From the NCBI GenBank assembly GCA_040387375.1, contig JAZKDW010000047.1:1-35204 (forward strand): a stretch of DNA of 35,204 nt, in the 5' to 3' direction. The notes under the pieces were generated by a model that did no database searches, was not told where the DNA came from, and saw only the letters and a list, made by a program, of their open reading frames with translations. The position numbers were made by a program, and so were the translations under genes. Source of the stretch: JAZKDW01 sp040387375 (lineage in GTDB: Bacteria > Pseudomonadota > Gammaproteobacteria > Burkholderiales > Burkholderiaceae_D). Of the stretch, positions 22,695 through 30,636 are shown piece after piece (the stretch's first letter is position 1; each line of letters begins with the position of its first letter).

Positions 22695-25600
22695 TCAGCC
22701 GCCGCCGGAAGTACTGGTCTCAGCAAAACGCGAATGCCTGCGCCTGCGTGCACGCGGCTGCAGCAGGACCCATGCAATCAGCAGATAAAAAAGCAGCGCC
22801 ATGCGGGAATAGTCGAACAGGCTGTTGACCGTAGCTACCGTCAGGAACCCGGTCAGGGCCGCCGCCAGCGCCGGTATCGGCGCCTCGCTTTCACGGTGCC
22901 GCTTGACCAGCGCGGCGGCGGTGATCGCCAGCAGCGACACGAACAGCAACAAGCCGATGCCACCCTGTTCGAAATAGACCTGCAGCCATGTATTCTCCAG
23001 ATGCCATGCATCGTGATTGTCCGTGCTGAAAAACCACTGATCCATTCCTTCTTCGAAGCTGCCGTTGCGCAGCATTTCAACGCCGCCAAGCTCGTTGAGC
23101 GATACGTTATCGACGCCGAGCACGGTTCCCCGCTCCAGATTGGTCAGCGAGAGTTTGATCGGACGTTTTGCATACCACGCGCGGTTGCCGAATTTGCCGG
23201 TATCAAAATTCAGCGTGAAGTTTTTCCATTCGCCGTTGGTATCCCCGACTGGCGTCCGCAACCAGATGCAGGTCGCCGAATACAACATCCATTTCTCGCA
23301 CACCGGCAAGGTGAGGATCGCGTCTGGCCTGGTGGCGCGTGCCGAGAAGCGGAGTTGATATTTTTTTTGCGGCTGCAAGTTAATGAGCTGCTCAAGGTAA
23401 AGCGGGTCGCCGGCGCCAAGTTCGAGATAGGTATTCGCCGCCTGCATTTTGAACGCGAAAGTTGCCGGTACAAATCCATCCCCATTGCGCCAGAAATGAA
23501 TTGCCGGATACCGGCCCAGCCCCATGCCCGCCACCTTGGTCAGCAGATCGTCATTCATCATGCGGACCGCATCCCGCCAGTTCGCGATCCGGGCGCGCAT
23601 ATCGCGTTCCGTCGTCGAGAACCGGTTTTGCATGGCGTTCCCCTGCACGAACGGAATGGTCACCGCCGCCAGTGTGGACAGCAGGACCGTGGCCGCGACG
23701 ACATGCGATATCTTCAGCGATCTTTTCTTGAGCAACACCGCGATGCCAAAGACCACGAGGCTTGCCCCCAGCGCCAGGTAACCGCCGCGTGCGTAAGTGA
23801 CCATCATTGCATAGGAGCCCAGCATCAGGACCCCAATACCAAACACGCGTGCCAGCCAGTGCGGGCTCTTTTTGGTCCACCACACGACAAATACCAGCGC
23901 AGTGGCAAGATACCCTTCGATGAACGCGCCGCCAGTATGCATGCCGGAGAAAGTGCCGACGACCCGATAGTGGGAATGCAGGTCCAATAGTCCGGTGAAT
24001 GCCTGGCGCTCGGCCAGCACGACGAGGCTCGCGGCCAGTACCCCAAACGTCATGCCGAGGGCAAAGAGCCGATGTGTGCGCGCCGCATCCCGCTCCAGCT
24101 CGTCGCGGATCAATGGCAGCAGGAGCAAGACCCAGAGCAAGCCTTTGGCGAGCCGCAGGCCGTTATAGGAGCTGTAGTAATTGTTGAAGGAATTGATATC
24201 CAGCGCCGGAAAGGGATAGGCGCCGATCACGATGGCGCTCACGGTCGACAGCGAGAACAGCGTCAGTGCCAACCATGCCGGACCGCTAAGGCGATGCAAG
24301 GGCCGCTTGTCCGCCGGCGCCCAGCTGGCGCCCAATGCAAGCGTTGCGACCAGCATGATATCGAGTTCATCGAAATAGAAACGGCCGGTAATGGGCGCCA
24401 GGTCCAGCACCGGAAGCGCTGCCGGCAGGATCAGTATCCATGCCTGAGGCCATGCCCACAGGAGCCCGGCATACATGATTAGCGCACCTGTAAGCCAATA
24501 GATATTCAGCGGATATTGGCTGACCGCCCATGCCAGGATGGCTATGCCCAGCACGCTCAGCAACGAGAAGCGTTTTTTCCTTTCGTCCCTGGCAGGCGGC
24601 AACGCACGCAGGGAGCGGGCCTCGAACTGCACCGGGACGGACACGGAAGCAAGGTCGTTATTAACGGGTTCGGCAGGCAAATGCAGCTTGCTCAGCCACT
24701 GCATGAACAAATATCCGGCGCACGCTGCCGACGCAGCGAGCAGCACATTGGTCGGGTCGGGCCGCAGGCCGCTCTGAAACAGCTTTGCAAATTCAAGCAG
24801 GGCGGCACTCAGCCCGCCCACGATAATTGACAGCAGCATGCCGCTCTTTCGAGCGGAGCCGAAAAACCAGATCACCAGTCCGCCGATGGGCGCGTACATG
24901 ACGATTGTCGCGACCAGACTGCGCAGCGCCGCTGTTTCGGTAGTGTAGTAATGATAATAGAACGGTACAAAACGTATCTGCTCCAGCCGCGCGAGGCCTT
25001 CATGCCAATCCAGCCAGCCGGTGGTTTTCCAGTTTGCCAGTACGACCAGCGTGATCAGGTAAACAGGCGCCGCGAACATCGCCAGCAAGCGCACTCTGCG
25101 GCGTGAGTTGAAAAACTTCGCGGTCCGGAAAACCAGCAGATCCTTGTTGAGAAAGGTGAGGGCGCCCAATCCGACACCGGCAGTCCGGGTCAGAATCGAC
25201 AAGCCGCGGGTCGTGCCGGAATACAGGAAGAATTGAATCGCCTCGTTGGCTATTCCTAATGCAGCGCCCGTCAGCAGGGCGATGCCGATCGTTGCCGCCC
25301 TTGAAAACTTTGTGGCCTTCGCCACCAGCAATCCTATCGGGAATACCGCGAACAACTCGAGCAACATGCTGGCGGCACAGCGGACGTCGTTTTCACAGAC
25401 CATGGGTGAAAACATCGCGCTGCTTTGACCAAGCGCGACCTGGTAAGACAACTCGCCACGCGGCACCACAAAACCAAACGGCAGCAGGCTGAACGCCAGC
25501 AGCCCCACGATATAAAAACACACCGCCGCAAAAAAGGCGGCGTCGACACCTTTGCTCACGTTCGCATACCAACGCCTGAAATCGCGGGCGACCAGGCACC

Positions 25601-26009
25601 ACAGCAGTAATCCAATTACACTGCCGATGGTTTCCGCAATCAGGTCGTTCAACGATACCGTTCTCGGCGGGAAGAACACCTGGGCAACCTCAATCCCGAG
25701 ACTGAGCGCCATCGTGAGTCCCAGCACCAGTATCGCCGCGCCAATATTGGCCACCAGACGGTCCGACCACGACAGGATGCTGAGCCAGATAAAACTTAGG
25801 GGAATGTACAGCAGGATATTGGCTACCCAATAAGCGCGTGAACCAAAATCAAATTGCAGATTCTCAATGTATCTGAATGCCTGCCATACATCACCCACGC
25901 CATGGCTTTGGAAATTCAGCGGAACGAGACTGGCATAAATGACGAAAGTCAGATAAACAAAACCTGCGGAGATTTGAGCGATTCTCGCTGCGATTGGGAC
26001 TGGTGTCAT
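22695..26009 (-). CDS. Giant VanZ / O-antigen ligase-polymerase-like membrane protein with beta-rich insertion
   Basis: This is a 1104-residue membrane protein. Residues 15-145 form a VanZ-like unit (ANILLYIPLSF, SLGIEVAQVFFPPRTVSLND). Residues 165-285 (LLELFAVFPIGLL, GIANEAIQFFLYSG) and 365-435 (MYAPIGGLV, LLEFAKLF) look like two more. From about 480 to 790 is a Wzy/WaaL-like ligase or polymerase core with many membrane segments, including TYARGGYLALGAS. Residues 845-1000 form a soluble, beta-rich stretch with RNGSFEEGMDQWFF, reminiscent of carbohydrate-binding jelly rolls. It is followed by the ligase-type ENTWLQVYFEQGGIGLLLF (1005-1023) and two last membrane segments. The large loop would be periplasmic. 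Polymerisation or ligation of the EPS is the likely role. The start has no strong ribosome site. Confidence 0.85.
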   Translation of the reverse strand: MTPVPIAARIAQISAGFVYLTFVIYASLVPLNFQSHGVGDVWQAFRYIENLQFDFGSRAYWVANILLYIPLSFIWLSILSWSDRLVANIGAAILVLGLTMALSLGIEVAQVFFPPRTVSLNDLIAETIGSVIGLLLWCLVARDFRRWYANVSKGVDAAFFAAVCFYIVGLLAFSLLPFGFVVPRGELSYQVALGQSSAMFSPMVCENDVRCAASMLLELFAVFPIGLLVAKATKFSRAATIGIALLTGAALGIANEAIQFFLYSGTTRGLSILTRTAGVGLGALTFLNKDLLVFRTAKFFNSRRRVRLLAMFAAPVYLITLVVLANWKTTGWLDWHEGLARLEQIRFVPFYYHYYTTETAALRSLVATIVMYAPIGGLVIWFFGSARKSGMLLSIIVGGLSAALLEFAKLFQSGLRPDPTNVLLAASAACAGYLFMQWLSKLHLPAEPVNNDLASVSVPVQFEARSLRALPPARDERKKRFSLLSVLGIAILAWAVSQYPLNIYWLTGALIMYAGLLWAWPQAWILILPAALPVLDLAPITGRFYFDELDIMLVATLALGASWAPADKRPLHRLSGPAWLALTLFSLSTVSAIVIGAYPFPALDINSFNNYYSSYNGLRLAKGLLWVLLLLPLIRDELERDAARTHRLFALGMTFGVLAASLVVLAERQAFTGLLDLHSHYRVVGTFSGMHTGGAFIEGYLATALVFVVWWTKKSPHWLARVFGIGVLMLGSYAMMVTYARGGYLALGASLVVFGIAVLLKKRSLKISHVVAATVLLSTLAAVTIPFVQGNAMQNRFSTTERDMRARIANWRDAVRMMNDDLLTKVAGMGLGRYPAIHFWRNGDGFVPATFAFKMQAANTYLELGAGDPLYLEQLINLQPQKKYQLRFSARATRPDAILTLPVCEKWMLYSATCIWLRTPVGDTNGEWKNFTLNFDTGKFGNRAWYAKRPIKLSLTNLERGTVLGVDNVSLNELGGVEMLRNGSFEEGMDQWFFSTDNHDAWHLENTWLQVYFEQGGIGLLLFVSLLAITAAALVKRHRESEAPIPALAAALTGFLTVATVNSLFDYSRMALLFYLLIAWVLLQPRARRRRHSRFAETSTSGGG

Positions 26010-26273
26010 ATAGTTTATTGGTGTGCCAGTTTTATTTCCCTTGGGAATTGTTTTTTTAAAGCATGTACATTATGGCCGTCAAATGGACGAGCAGACATGA
26101 AAATCTTACGCATATCAAGCAATACTACTGACGCATATCGGCCCATAGTGTCCACGCCGAAACGTCGCATCCCGGCGTCAGAATGCACTGAATTAGTTTG
26201 TTTTCATGTCGGGCAGTGTTACATTTTTCTGGCGAACCAGCACTACCCGGTAACAAGTAGCGCGGCTTCAGGC
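26010..26273. other. Divergent intergenic region between the VanZ-ligase and lyase-like genes
   Basis: This 264-base stretch lies between two divergent genes. An in-frame ATG at 26097 extends the downstream lipoprotein by 59 residues, but the extra sequence has no signal features and is Cys- and Thr-rich, so it is treated as leader. TGGCAC lies on the minus strand near 26026-26031 but has no matching GC element at the -12 position. No clear promoter was found. Confidence 0.4.
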
Positions 26274-28670
26274 ATGCTAAAACGTGTCGTCAGGATCAGC
26301 CGCAATGTCAATAAAAACAGGGCGCCAACAAAAAATATGAGTCTATTACTGTCTTTTTGCAGTCTTTTTCTGGGCGCCTGCGGTACTCCCGCCCCCAATA
26401 TTTCAGCGGCTTCCGCCTCATCCTCTCAACCGGTTCCAGCTTCAGCGTCGCGGTTGACAATGCAGTCGTACTCGACCTTGTTTGTACAAGCGGTCCCTCC
26501 TGCCTCGGTGTTTTCCGCAATTCAGAAAGCTGCAAAAACGCAAAGCCAGGCTGGAACGGCTGCCGCCCCATCCATCAGCAACGCCATTACCAATGTAAGG
26601 ATTGAAAATGCAGGCAGCGCCGCACAAGCCAATGTGCCGCTGACATTCGGGCAGGTATTTGCGCAAGGCGGCTTGGGAAGTACAGAAACGGTGGCCGGGC
26701 AACTGGAGGACGGCACTGTTGTGCCGCTTCAGGTAGATGTCAAGGCAAGGCATGCTGACGGGTCACTTCGCCATGTCGTGATTTCCGCGATTTTGCCGAA
26801 GCTTGCATCAGGCCAGACACAAACGCTCCATCTGGTCAGGAAAAACCAGGATGTCGTCGACAAACATACTCAGAATCCGGTAAAGCTGCCGGCCACATTT
26901 TCCGCGAGGGTCAACGTTAATCTGGGCGGTCAAATTTATAGCGCGTCACCAGAAGCGTTTATCAAAGGCGGGCAATTTACGTCATGGCTTGCGGGCCCCA
27001 TTGCCAATGAATGGCAGGTGTCGGCGCCTTTGAGGACAGCCGCCGGTGTGGCCCACCCCCACCTGACCGCGCGTTTTGCGATCAGGGCATATTCAGGATC
27101 CGCTACTCCCCGCGTCGATGTCACCGTTGAGAATGCATGGGCGTATGAGCCTGGACCGCAGAATTTTACTTATGACGCCGAAGTGCTGGTCAATGGCAAG
27201 GCCGTTTATTCGCAGCCGGCGCTGACCCACTATCATCATGCCCGCTGGCGCAAGATATTCTGGGCGGGTGCGCCGGCAGTCAATATCAAGCACAACATTG
27301 CCTATTTGCTGGCGACTAAAGCAGTGCCGAATTATGACACCGGCATAACGATATCGCCGACGGCGCTGAGCGCGATCAAAACGCGCTGGAGTAGCGGCAA
27401 AACCGAGCCGATGCAGCCAGGCATCGTCAATCCCGCCATGCCGATGGCAGGCGGCCGCCCGGATATCGGTCCTCTGCCGCAATGGGCCGCGATGTACCTG
27501 CTCAGCATGGATGGCTACGTAAAAAATATCATGCTCGGCACCGGCGATCTGGCTGGCAGCTGGCCCATCCACTACCGCGACAAGAATACTGGCCATCCTG
27601 TGTCGTTGAATGACTATCCGTACATGACTTTGCTGGGTAATCCTGGCGACACCGTGAATCCGGCCACCAAGAAAAGCGAATCCTTTCCGGCTTGTGGGGG
27701 AACTTGCAGCACCGCGCCGTACAACTACAATCCGGATGGCAACCATCAACCCTCGCTTGCCTATCTGCCTTACCTGGTCACAGGCGATTACTACTACCTG
27801 GAAGAACTGCTGTTCTGGGCTAACTGGAACATGGTGCAGGCCAATCCTTACTATCGCGATTTTACAAAGGGTCTTCTGAAGTGGAATGAGGTACGCGGGC
27901 AAGCATGGTCACTGCGCACATTGGGACAGGCGGCCTACATCACACCTGATCGTCATCCGATGAAACAATATTTTGTCGAACGTATCAACCAGAACCTGAA
28001 TTGGTACAACACGACTTATACCACCGGAAATCCCAATCAGCTGGGGGCCTATGACGGCACAGGAAAATGGGCTTATCAAGGCGCCATCTATTCGACGTCG
28101 GCAGGACCGAGAACCGGGCTGGCGCCGTGGCAGGACGACTTTTTCACCTGGAGTATCGGGCACCTGGTTGAGCTGGGATTCACAAACGCGCAGCCACTCC
28201 TGGCATGGAAGGCAAAATTCCCTGTAGGACGGATGACCGCCCCCGGCTTTTGCTGGATTGATGGAGCGTCATACACGCTTACCGTCCGTGCCAGCGAAAC
28301 GTCACCGCTCTCTTCCTCGTTTGCTGAGGCCTATCAAGCCACCATGGTTAATAAAGATGGAACGGCCATGATCAATAGCACCGGCGCCGCCTATCTGGCC
28401 CAGGCTTGTGGCAGCCAGGCGCAGGCTGACTGGCGTACACAATACGACAAGGATAACCGGGTCACCCGCAAGCCCTGGCAGGCAGGTGAAATGACTGGGG
28501 CTGCGGATAGTGTGGCTGGCTATCCGTCCAACATGCAGCCAGCACTCGCGGTAGCGGCGACATCCGGCATTCCAAACGCACAAGCAGCCTGGGCTGTTTT
28601 CATTAACCGTAGCGTGAAACCAAACTATGCCGAGCAACCGCAATGGGCGATCGTACCGAGGAATCCGTGA
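26274..28670 (+). CDS. Large lipoprotein resembling RIFT-barrel polysaccharide lyases
   Basis: This is a protein of about 798 residues. A basic N-terminus (MLKRVVRISRNVNK) and a hydrophobic stretch lead to the lipobox LGAC with Cys at residue 36, then a Ser/Ala/Pro-rich linker. Residues 110-390 begin NVRIENAG...VPLTFGQVFAQGGL, VPLQVDVKARHADGSLRH and look like the RIFT-barrel N-terminal domain of exo-rhamnogalacturonan lyase-type proteins. The rest is Trp/Tyr-rich and helical (YLPYLVTGDYYYLEELLFWANWNM, FFTWSIGHLVELGF), like an alpha/alpha toroid. It is thus a candidate polysaccharide lyase or hydrolase anchored in the outer membrane, perhaps trimming the EPS. Catalytic residues cannot be assigned. 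The start is uncertain: 26097, 26274 and 26337 are all in frame, and 26274 gives the best signal. Confidence 0.6.
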   Translation: MLKRVVRISRNVNKNRAPTKNMSLLLSFCSLFLGACGTPAPNISAASASSSQPVPASASRLTMQSYSTLFVQAVPPASVFSAIQKAAKTQSQAGTAAAPSISNAITNVRIENAGSAAQANVPLTFGQVFAQGGLGSTETVAGQLEDGTVVPLQVDVKARHADGSLRHVVISAILPKLASGQTQTLHLVRKNQDVVDKHTQNPVKLPATFSARVNVNLGGQIYSASPEAFIKGGQFTSWLAGPIANEWQVSAPLRTAAGVAHPHLTARFAIRAYSGSATPRVDVTVENAWAYEPGPQNFTYDAEVLVNGKAVYSQPALTHYHHARWRKIFWAGAPAVNIKHNIAYLLATKAVPNYDTGITISPTALSAIKTRWSSGKTEPMQPGIVNPAMPMAGGRPDIGPLPQWAAMYLLSMDGYVKNIMLGTGDLAGSWPIHYRDKNTGHPVSLNDYPYMTLLGNPGDTVNPATKKSESFPACGGTCSTAPYNYNPDGNHQPSLAYLPYLVTGDYYYLEELLFWANWNMVQANPYYRDFTKGLLKWNEVRGQAWSLRTLGQAAYITPDRHPMKQYFVERINQNLNWYNTTYTTGNPNQLGAYDGTGKWAYQGAIYSTSAGPRTGLAPWQDDFFTWSIGHLVELGFTNAQPLLAWKAKFPVGRMTAPGFCWIDGASYTLTVRASETSPLSSSFAEAYQATMVNKDGTAMINSTGAAYLAQACGSQAQADWRTQYDKDNRVTRKPWQAGEMTGAADSVAGYPSNMQPALAVAATSGIPNAQAAWAVFINRSVKPNYAEQPQWAIVPRNP

Positions 28671-28695
28671 TTCTCGCTCATCCCAGCAACCGTAT

Positions 28696-28717
28696 GGCGG
28701 AAGGCGTTCCGTCTTTT
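28696..28717 (+). terminator. Weak stem-loop after the lyase-like gene
   Basis: A 5-bp stem, CGGAA and TTCCG, with a GGCG loop is followed by TCTTTTC. It lies 25 bases after the stop codon and is a weak intrinsic terminator at best. Confidence 0.35.
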
Positions 28718-28782
28718 CGCCCGACTTGCTGCTTAATGAAGTAGATTCATAAACCGCGAGAAATTAAGAGTAAACAACAATC

Positions 28783-29928
28783 GTGAGCGGCAAATTTGAT
28801 TTGCTCAGGCAGCGCTTTGAGCTTTCACATGGAAGCGATGCGGGCCGAATGCAAGCGATGGAGGGGGTGCGCGGCTTCGCAGTCTTCCTGGTTTTCCTCG
28901 TCCACTATGTGACCACGCTCATTCCGTTTCTTTCACGGGAAGGTGCGACCTATACGCTTGCGACCTCCCTGCACACAATCGGAAATGTCGGCGTCGACTT
29001 GTTTTTCGTGCTGAGCGGATACCTGATTTATGGTTCGCTGATCGAGCGCCCGCAACCCTTCATCCAGTTCTTCAAGCGGCGAATCGCCCGGATCTATCCC
29101 GCGTTCATCACCGTCTTCCTGATCTACGCGGTACTGTCGATTGCGATGCCGGCACGAAGCAAGATCCCGGCAGACTTGAGTGAGGCAGCATTCTATTTCG
29201 CACTCAATTTTTTGCTCCTCCCAGGTTTATTCCCCATCGAGCCGTTGATCACAGTCGCGTGGTCCCTGAGTTATGAGCTGTTCTACTATTTGCTTATCCC
29301 CGCCATCATCGCCATTTTCAGCATGCGGCATCGAAGCAGGCAGTCGCGCATCCTTTTCTTCGCCGCAATAGCGGTGGCGATCCTTGTCTATTGCGGCGTC
29401 TTCGGTGGTCCCATTCGTCTTGTCATGTTCGTGTGTGGAATTCTTCTTCACGAGCTTATCCAGACCAGGCTCGTATCGGCGCCAGGTAGCAGGGTCGCAT
29501 TTATCGCACTATTAACCGGACTGTTTGCCATGCTTCTGCCTGTGACTGCGGAGTCGGGTGTCGCCATCAAAATGGCGATCCTCTTCGTGTCGTTTTTTAC
29601 AGTCTGCCTTTCGTGTTTTCTACACCCGACCGGTTGGTTGCCGCGCGCATTTTCCTGGACGCCGGCAAGATGGCTTGGGAACATGAGCTATTCCTATTAC
29701 CTGCTGCATGGCCTGGTCTTGAACGCTGCGTTCATGGGGTTAAACATGCTTCACCCTGGAACCGGCCATGGTTTTCTATTCTTTGCCCTGTTGCTGCCGC
29801 CGCTATTTTTATTGACACTGGTCCCAACCGCGATTCTGTTCCTGTTAATCGAGAGGCCGTTCTCGCTCGAACCAACGCGCGCATCTGGTCATGATCAAAG
29901 GCGGAAGATTCAACAAGGAGAATACTGA
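28783..29928 (+). CDS. Membrane O-acyltransferase (acyltransferase 3 / OafA-like), second copy
   Basis: This is a 381-residue membrane acyltransferase of the same family as the one at 12885. It has QAMEGVRGFAVFLVFLVHYVT (about 24-44, His41), the TIGNVGVDLFFVLSGYLIYG block, and FFKRRIARIYPAFI. It also has ITVAWSLSYELFYYLLIPA, a later SYSYYLLHGLVLNAAF and a final LIERPFS motif. The start is a GTG at 28783; a downstream ATG at 28849 would cut off the first 22 residues but keep the domain. It probably decorates the EPS with acetyl or a longer acyl group. It shares only family-level similarity with the other copies. Confidence 0.9.
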   Translation: MSGKFDLLRQRFELSHGSDAGRMQAMEGVRGFAVFLVFLVHYVTTLIPFLSREGATYTLATSLHTIGNVGVDLFFVLSGYLIYGSLIERPQPFIQFFKRRIARIYPAFITVFLIYAVLSIAMPARSKIPADLSEAAFYFALNFLLLPGLFPIEPLITVAWSLSYELFYYLLIPAIIAIFSMRHRSRQSRILFFAAIAVAILVYCGVFGGPIRLVMFVCGILLHELIQTRLVSAPGSRVAFIALLTGLFAMLLPVTAESGVAIKMAILFVSFFTVCLSCFLHPTGWLPRAFSWTPARWLGNMSYSYYLLHGLVLNAAFMGLNMLHPGTGHGFLFFALLLPPLFLLTLVPTAILFLLIERPFSLEPTRASGHDQRRKIQQGEY

Positions 29929-29942
29929 CTTGCTCTGTGCTT

Positions 29943-29992
29943 GCATCACGATGCCATCATGCCGATTCCACCAAGCTTGACCTCGATAACAG
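29943..29992 (+). repeat. Dispersed repeat family C, copy 2
   Basis: A 50-base unit, GCATCACGATGCCATCATGC to TCGATAACAG. It matches 30389-30438 at 43 of 50 positions. Confidence 0.8.
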
Positions 29993-30021
29993 CGCGGTGG
30001 CGGCGAAAAATTGCAGAAAAG

Positions 30022-30119
30022 CGTAGGATGGAAAAGCGCAGCGCCTTCCACCATGCAGCATTCGCCATTGCCAATAGTGATCGATCATGGTGGAAGGCGC
30101 TGCGCTTTTACACCCTACG
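30022..30119. repeat. Full-length palindromic repeat, family B, diverged copy
   Basis: Inverted arms of 34 bases (30022-30055 and 30086-30119) match at 32 of 34 positions around a 30-base loop. The loop contains CCAATAGTGATCG, the reverse of the loop at 22616-22651, and both arms start from a CGTAGG end. It is a family of about 100-base hairpin elements. Confidence 0.85.
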
Positions 30120-30226
30120 AAATACACCCAACAATCCTCACACGGTTCTTTCCAATGCAGGCGCTACAGCGATGGGACATGCGTTGCAAAGATAGGGGTA
30201 CAGAATAGCGTTTGCCGGAAATTGAT

Positions 30227-30440
30227 GGTGGCGAGAGTGGAGATCGTCTCAATTACTACCGTCATTCCCGCGAAAGGTGTAGCAGGGGTTTCAGGGAGCC
30301 CGCCTAGGGCAGCATGCTGCCTGCCTGCGTAACGGCACAGGCTTACAAGCCTGTGTGCGCCCTGCAAGCGGGAATCCAGACTGAACTTGCATCACGATGG
30401 CATCATGCCGACCCCACCAGACATGACCTCGATAACTGTC
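30227..30440 (+). repeat. Dispersed composite repeat, family A, copy 2 with family C tail
   Basis: Same order as copy 1 at 7483-7690: CATTCCCGCGAAAGG (30262-30276), GCAGCATGCTGC (30309-30320), the CACAGGCTT/AAGCCTGTG hairpin (30336-30355), GGGAATCCAGACTGAACT, and a family C tail (30389-30438). Its first 34 bases (30227-30260) are inverted relative to the other copy. Confidence 0.8.
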
Positions 30441-30636
30441 CTAAGTGGAGTATGCAGGATCATCTCCGAACATTCCTGATCCCGAGTGCGAGCCTGCTAT
30501 CCCCGATATTGTGCAATACCCCGAGAACGATTCAAGCGCTTGACCGATACGCTCAGCTACGCCGCATGAGTGGATGAAGTCGAGCCAAGGGGGAAAAATC
30601 ATGAGTCTTTCAAGAACTGAATTAATGCGAGCCACT

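Larger units (their letters stand above)
29929..30636. other. Repeat-filled gap of 708 bases
   Basis: No convincing gene is seen. The gap contains a family C copy (29943-29992), a family B palindrome (30022-30119), a family A/C block (30227-30440), and about 200 unassigned bases after it. A strong Shine-Dalgarno AAGGGGG stands before an ATG at 30601, but the frame closes after 26 codons inside the end of the pyruvyl transferase gene, so it may be a truncated remnant. The mosaic of repeats suggests a recombination or insertion hotspot. Confidence 0.6.

Noticed and set aside
22734..23990. A 418-codon plus-strand ORF opposite the VanZ-ligase gene
   Set aside because: It is a shadow frame with Arg/Gln/His-rich composition and no motif or ribosome site.
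25854..26273. A 140-residue N-terminal extension of the lyase-like lipoprotein
   Set aside because: It overlaps the start of the opposite VanZ-ligase gene and would bury the lipobox far inside the protein.
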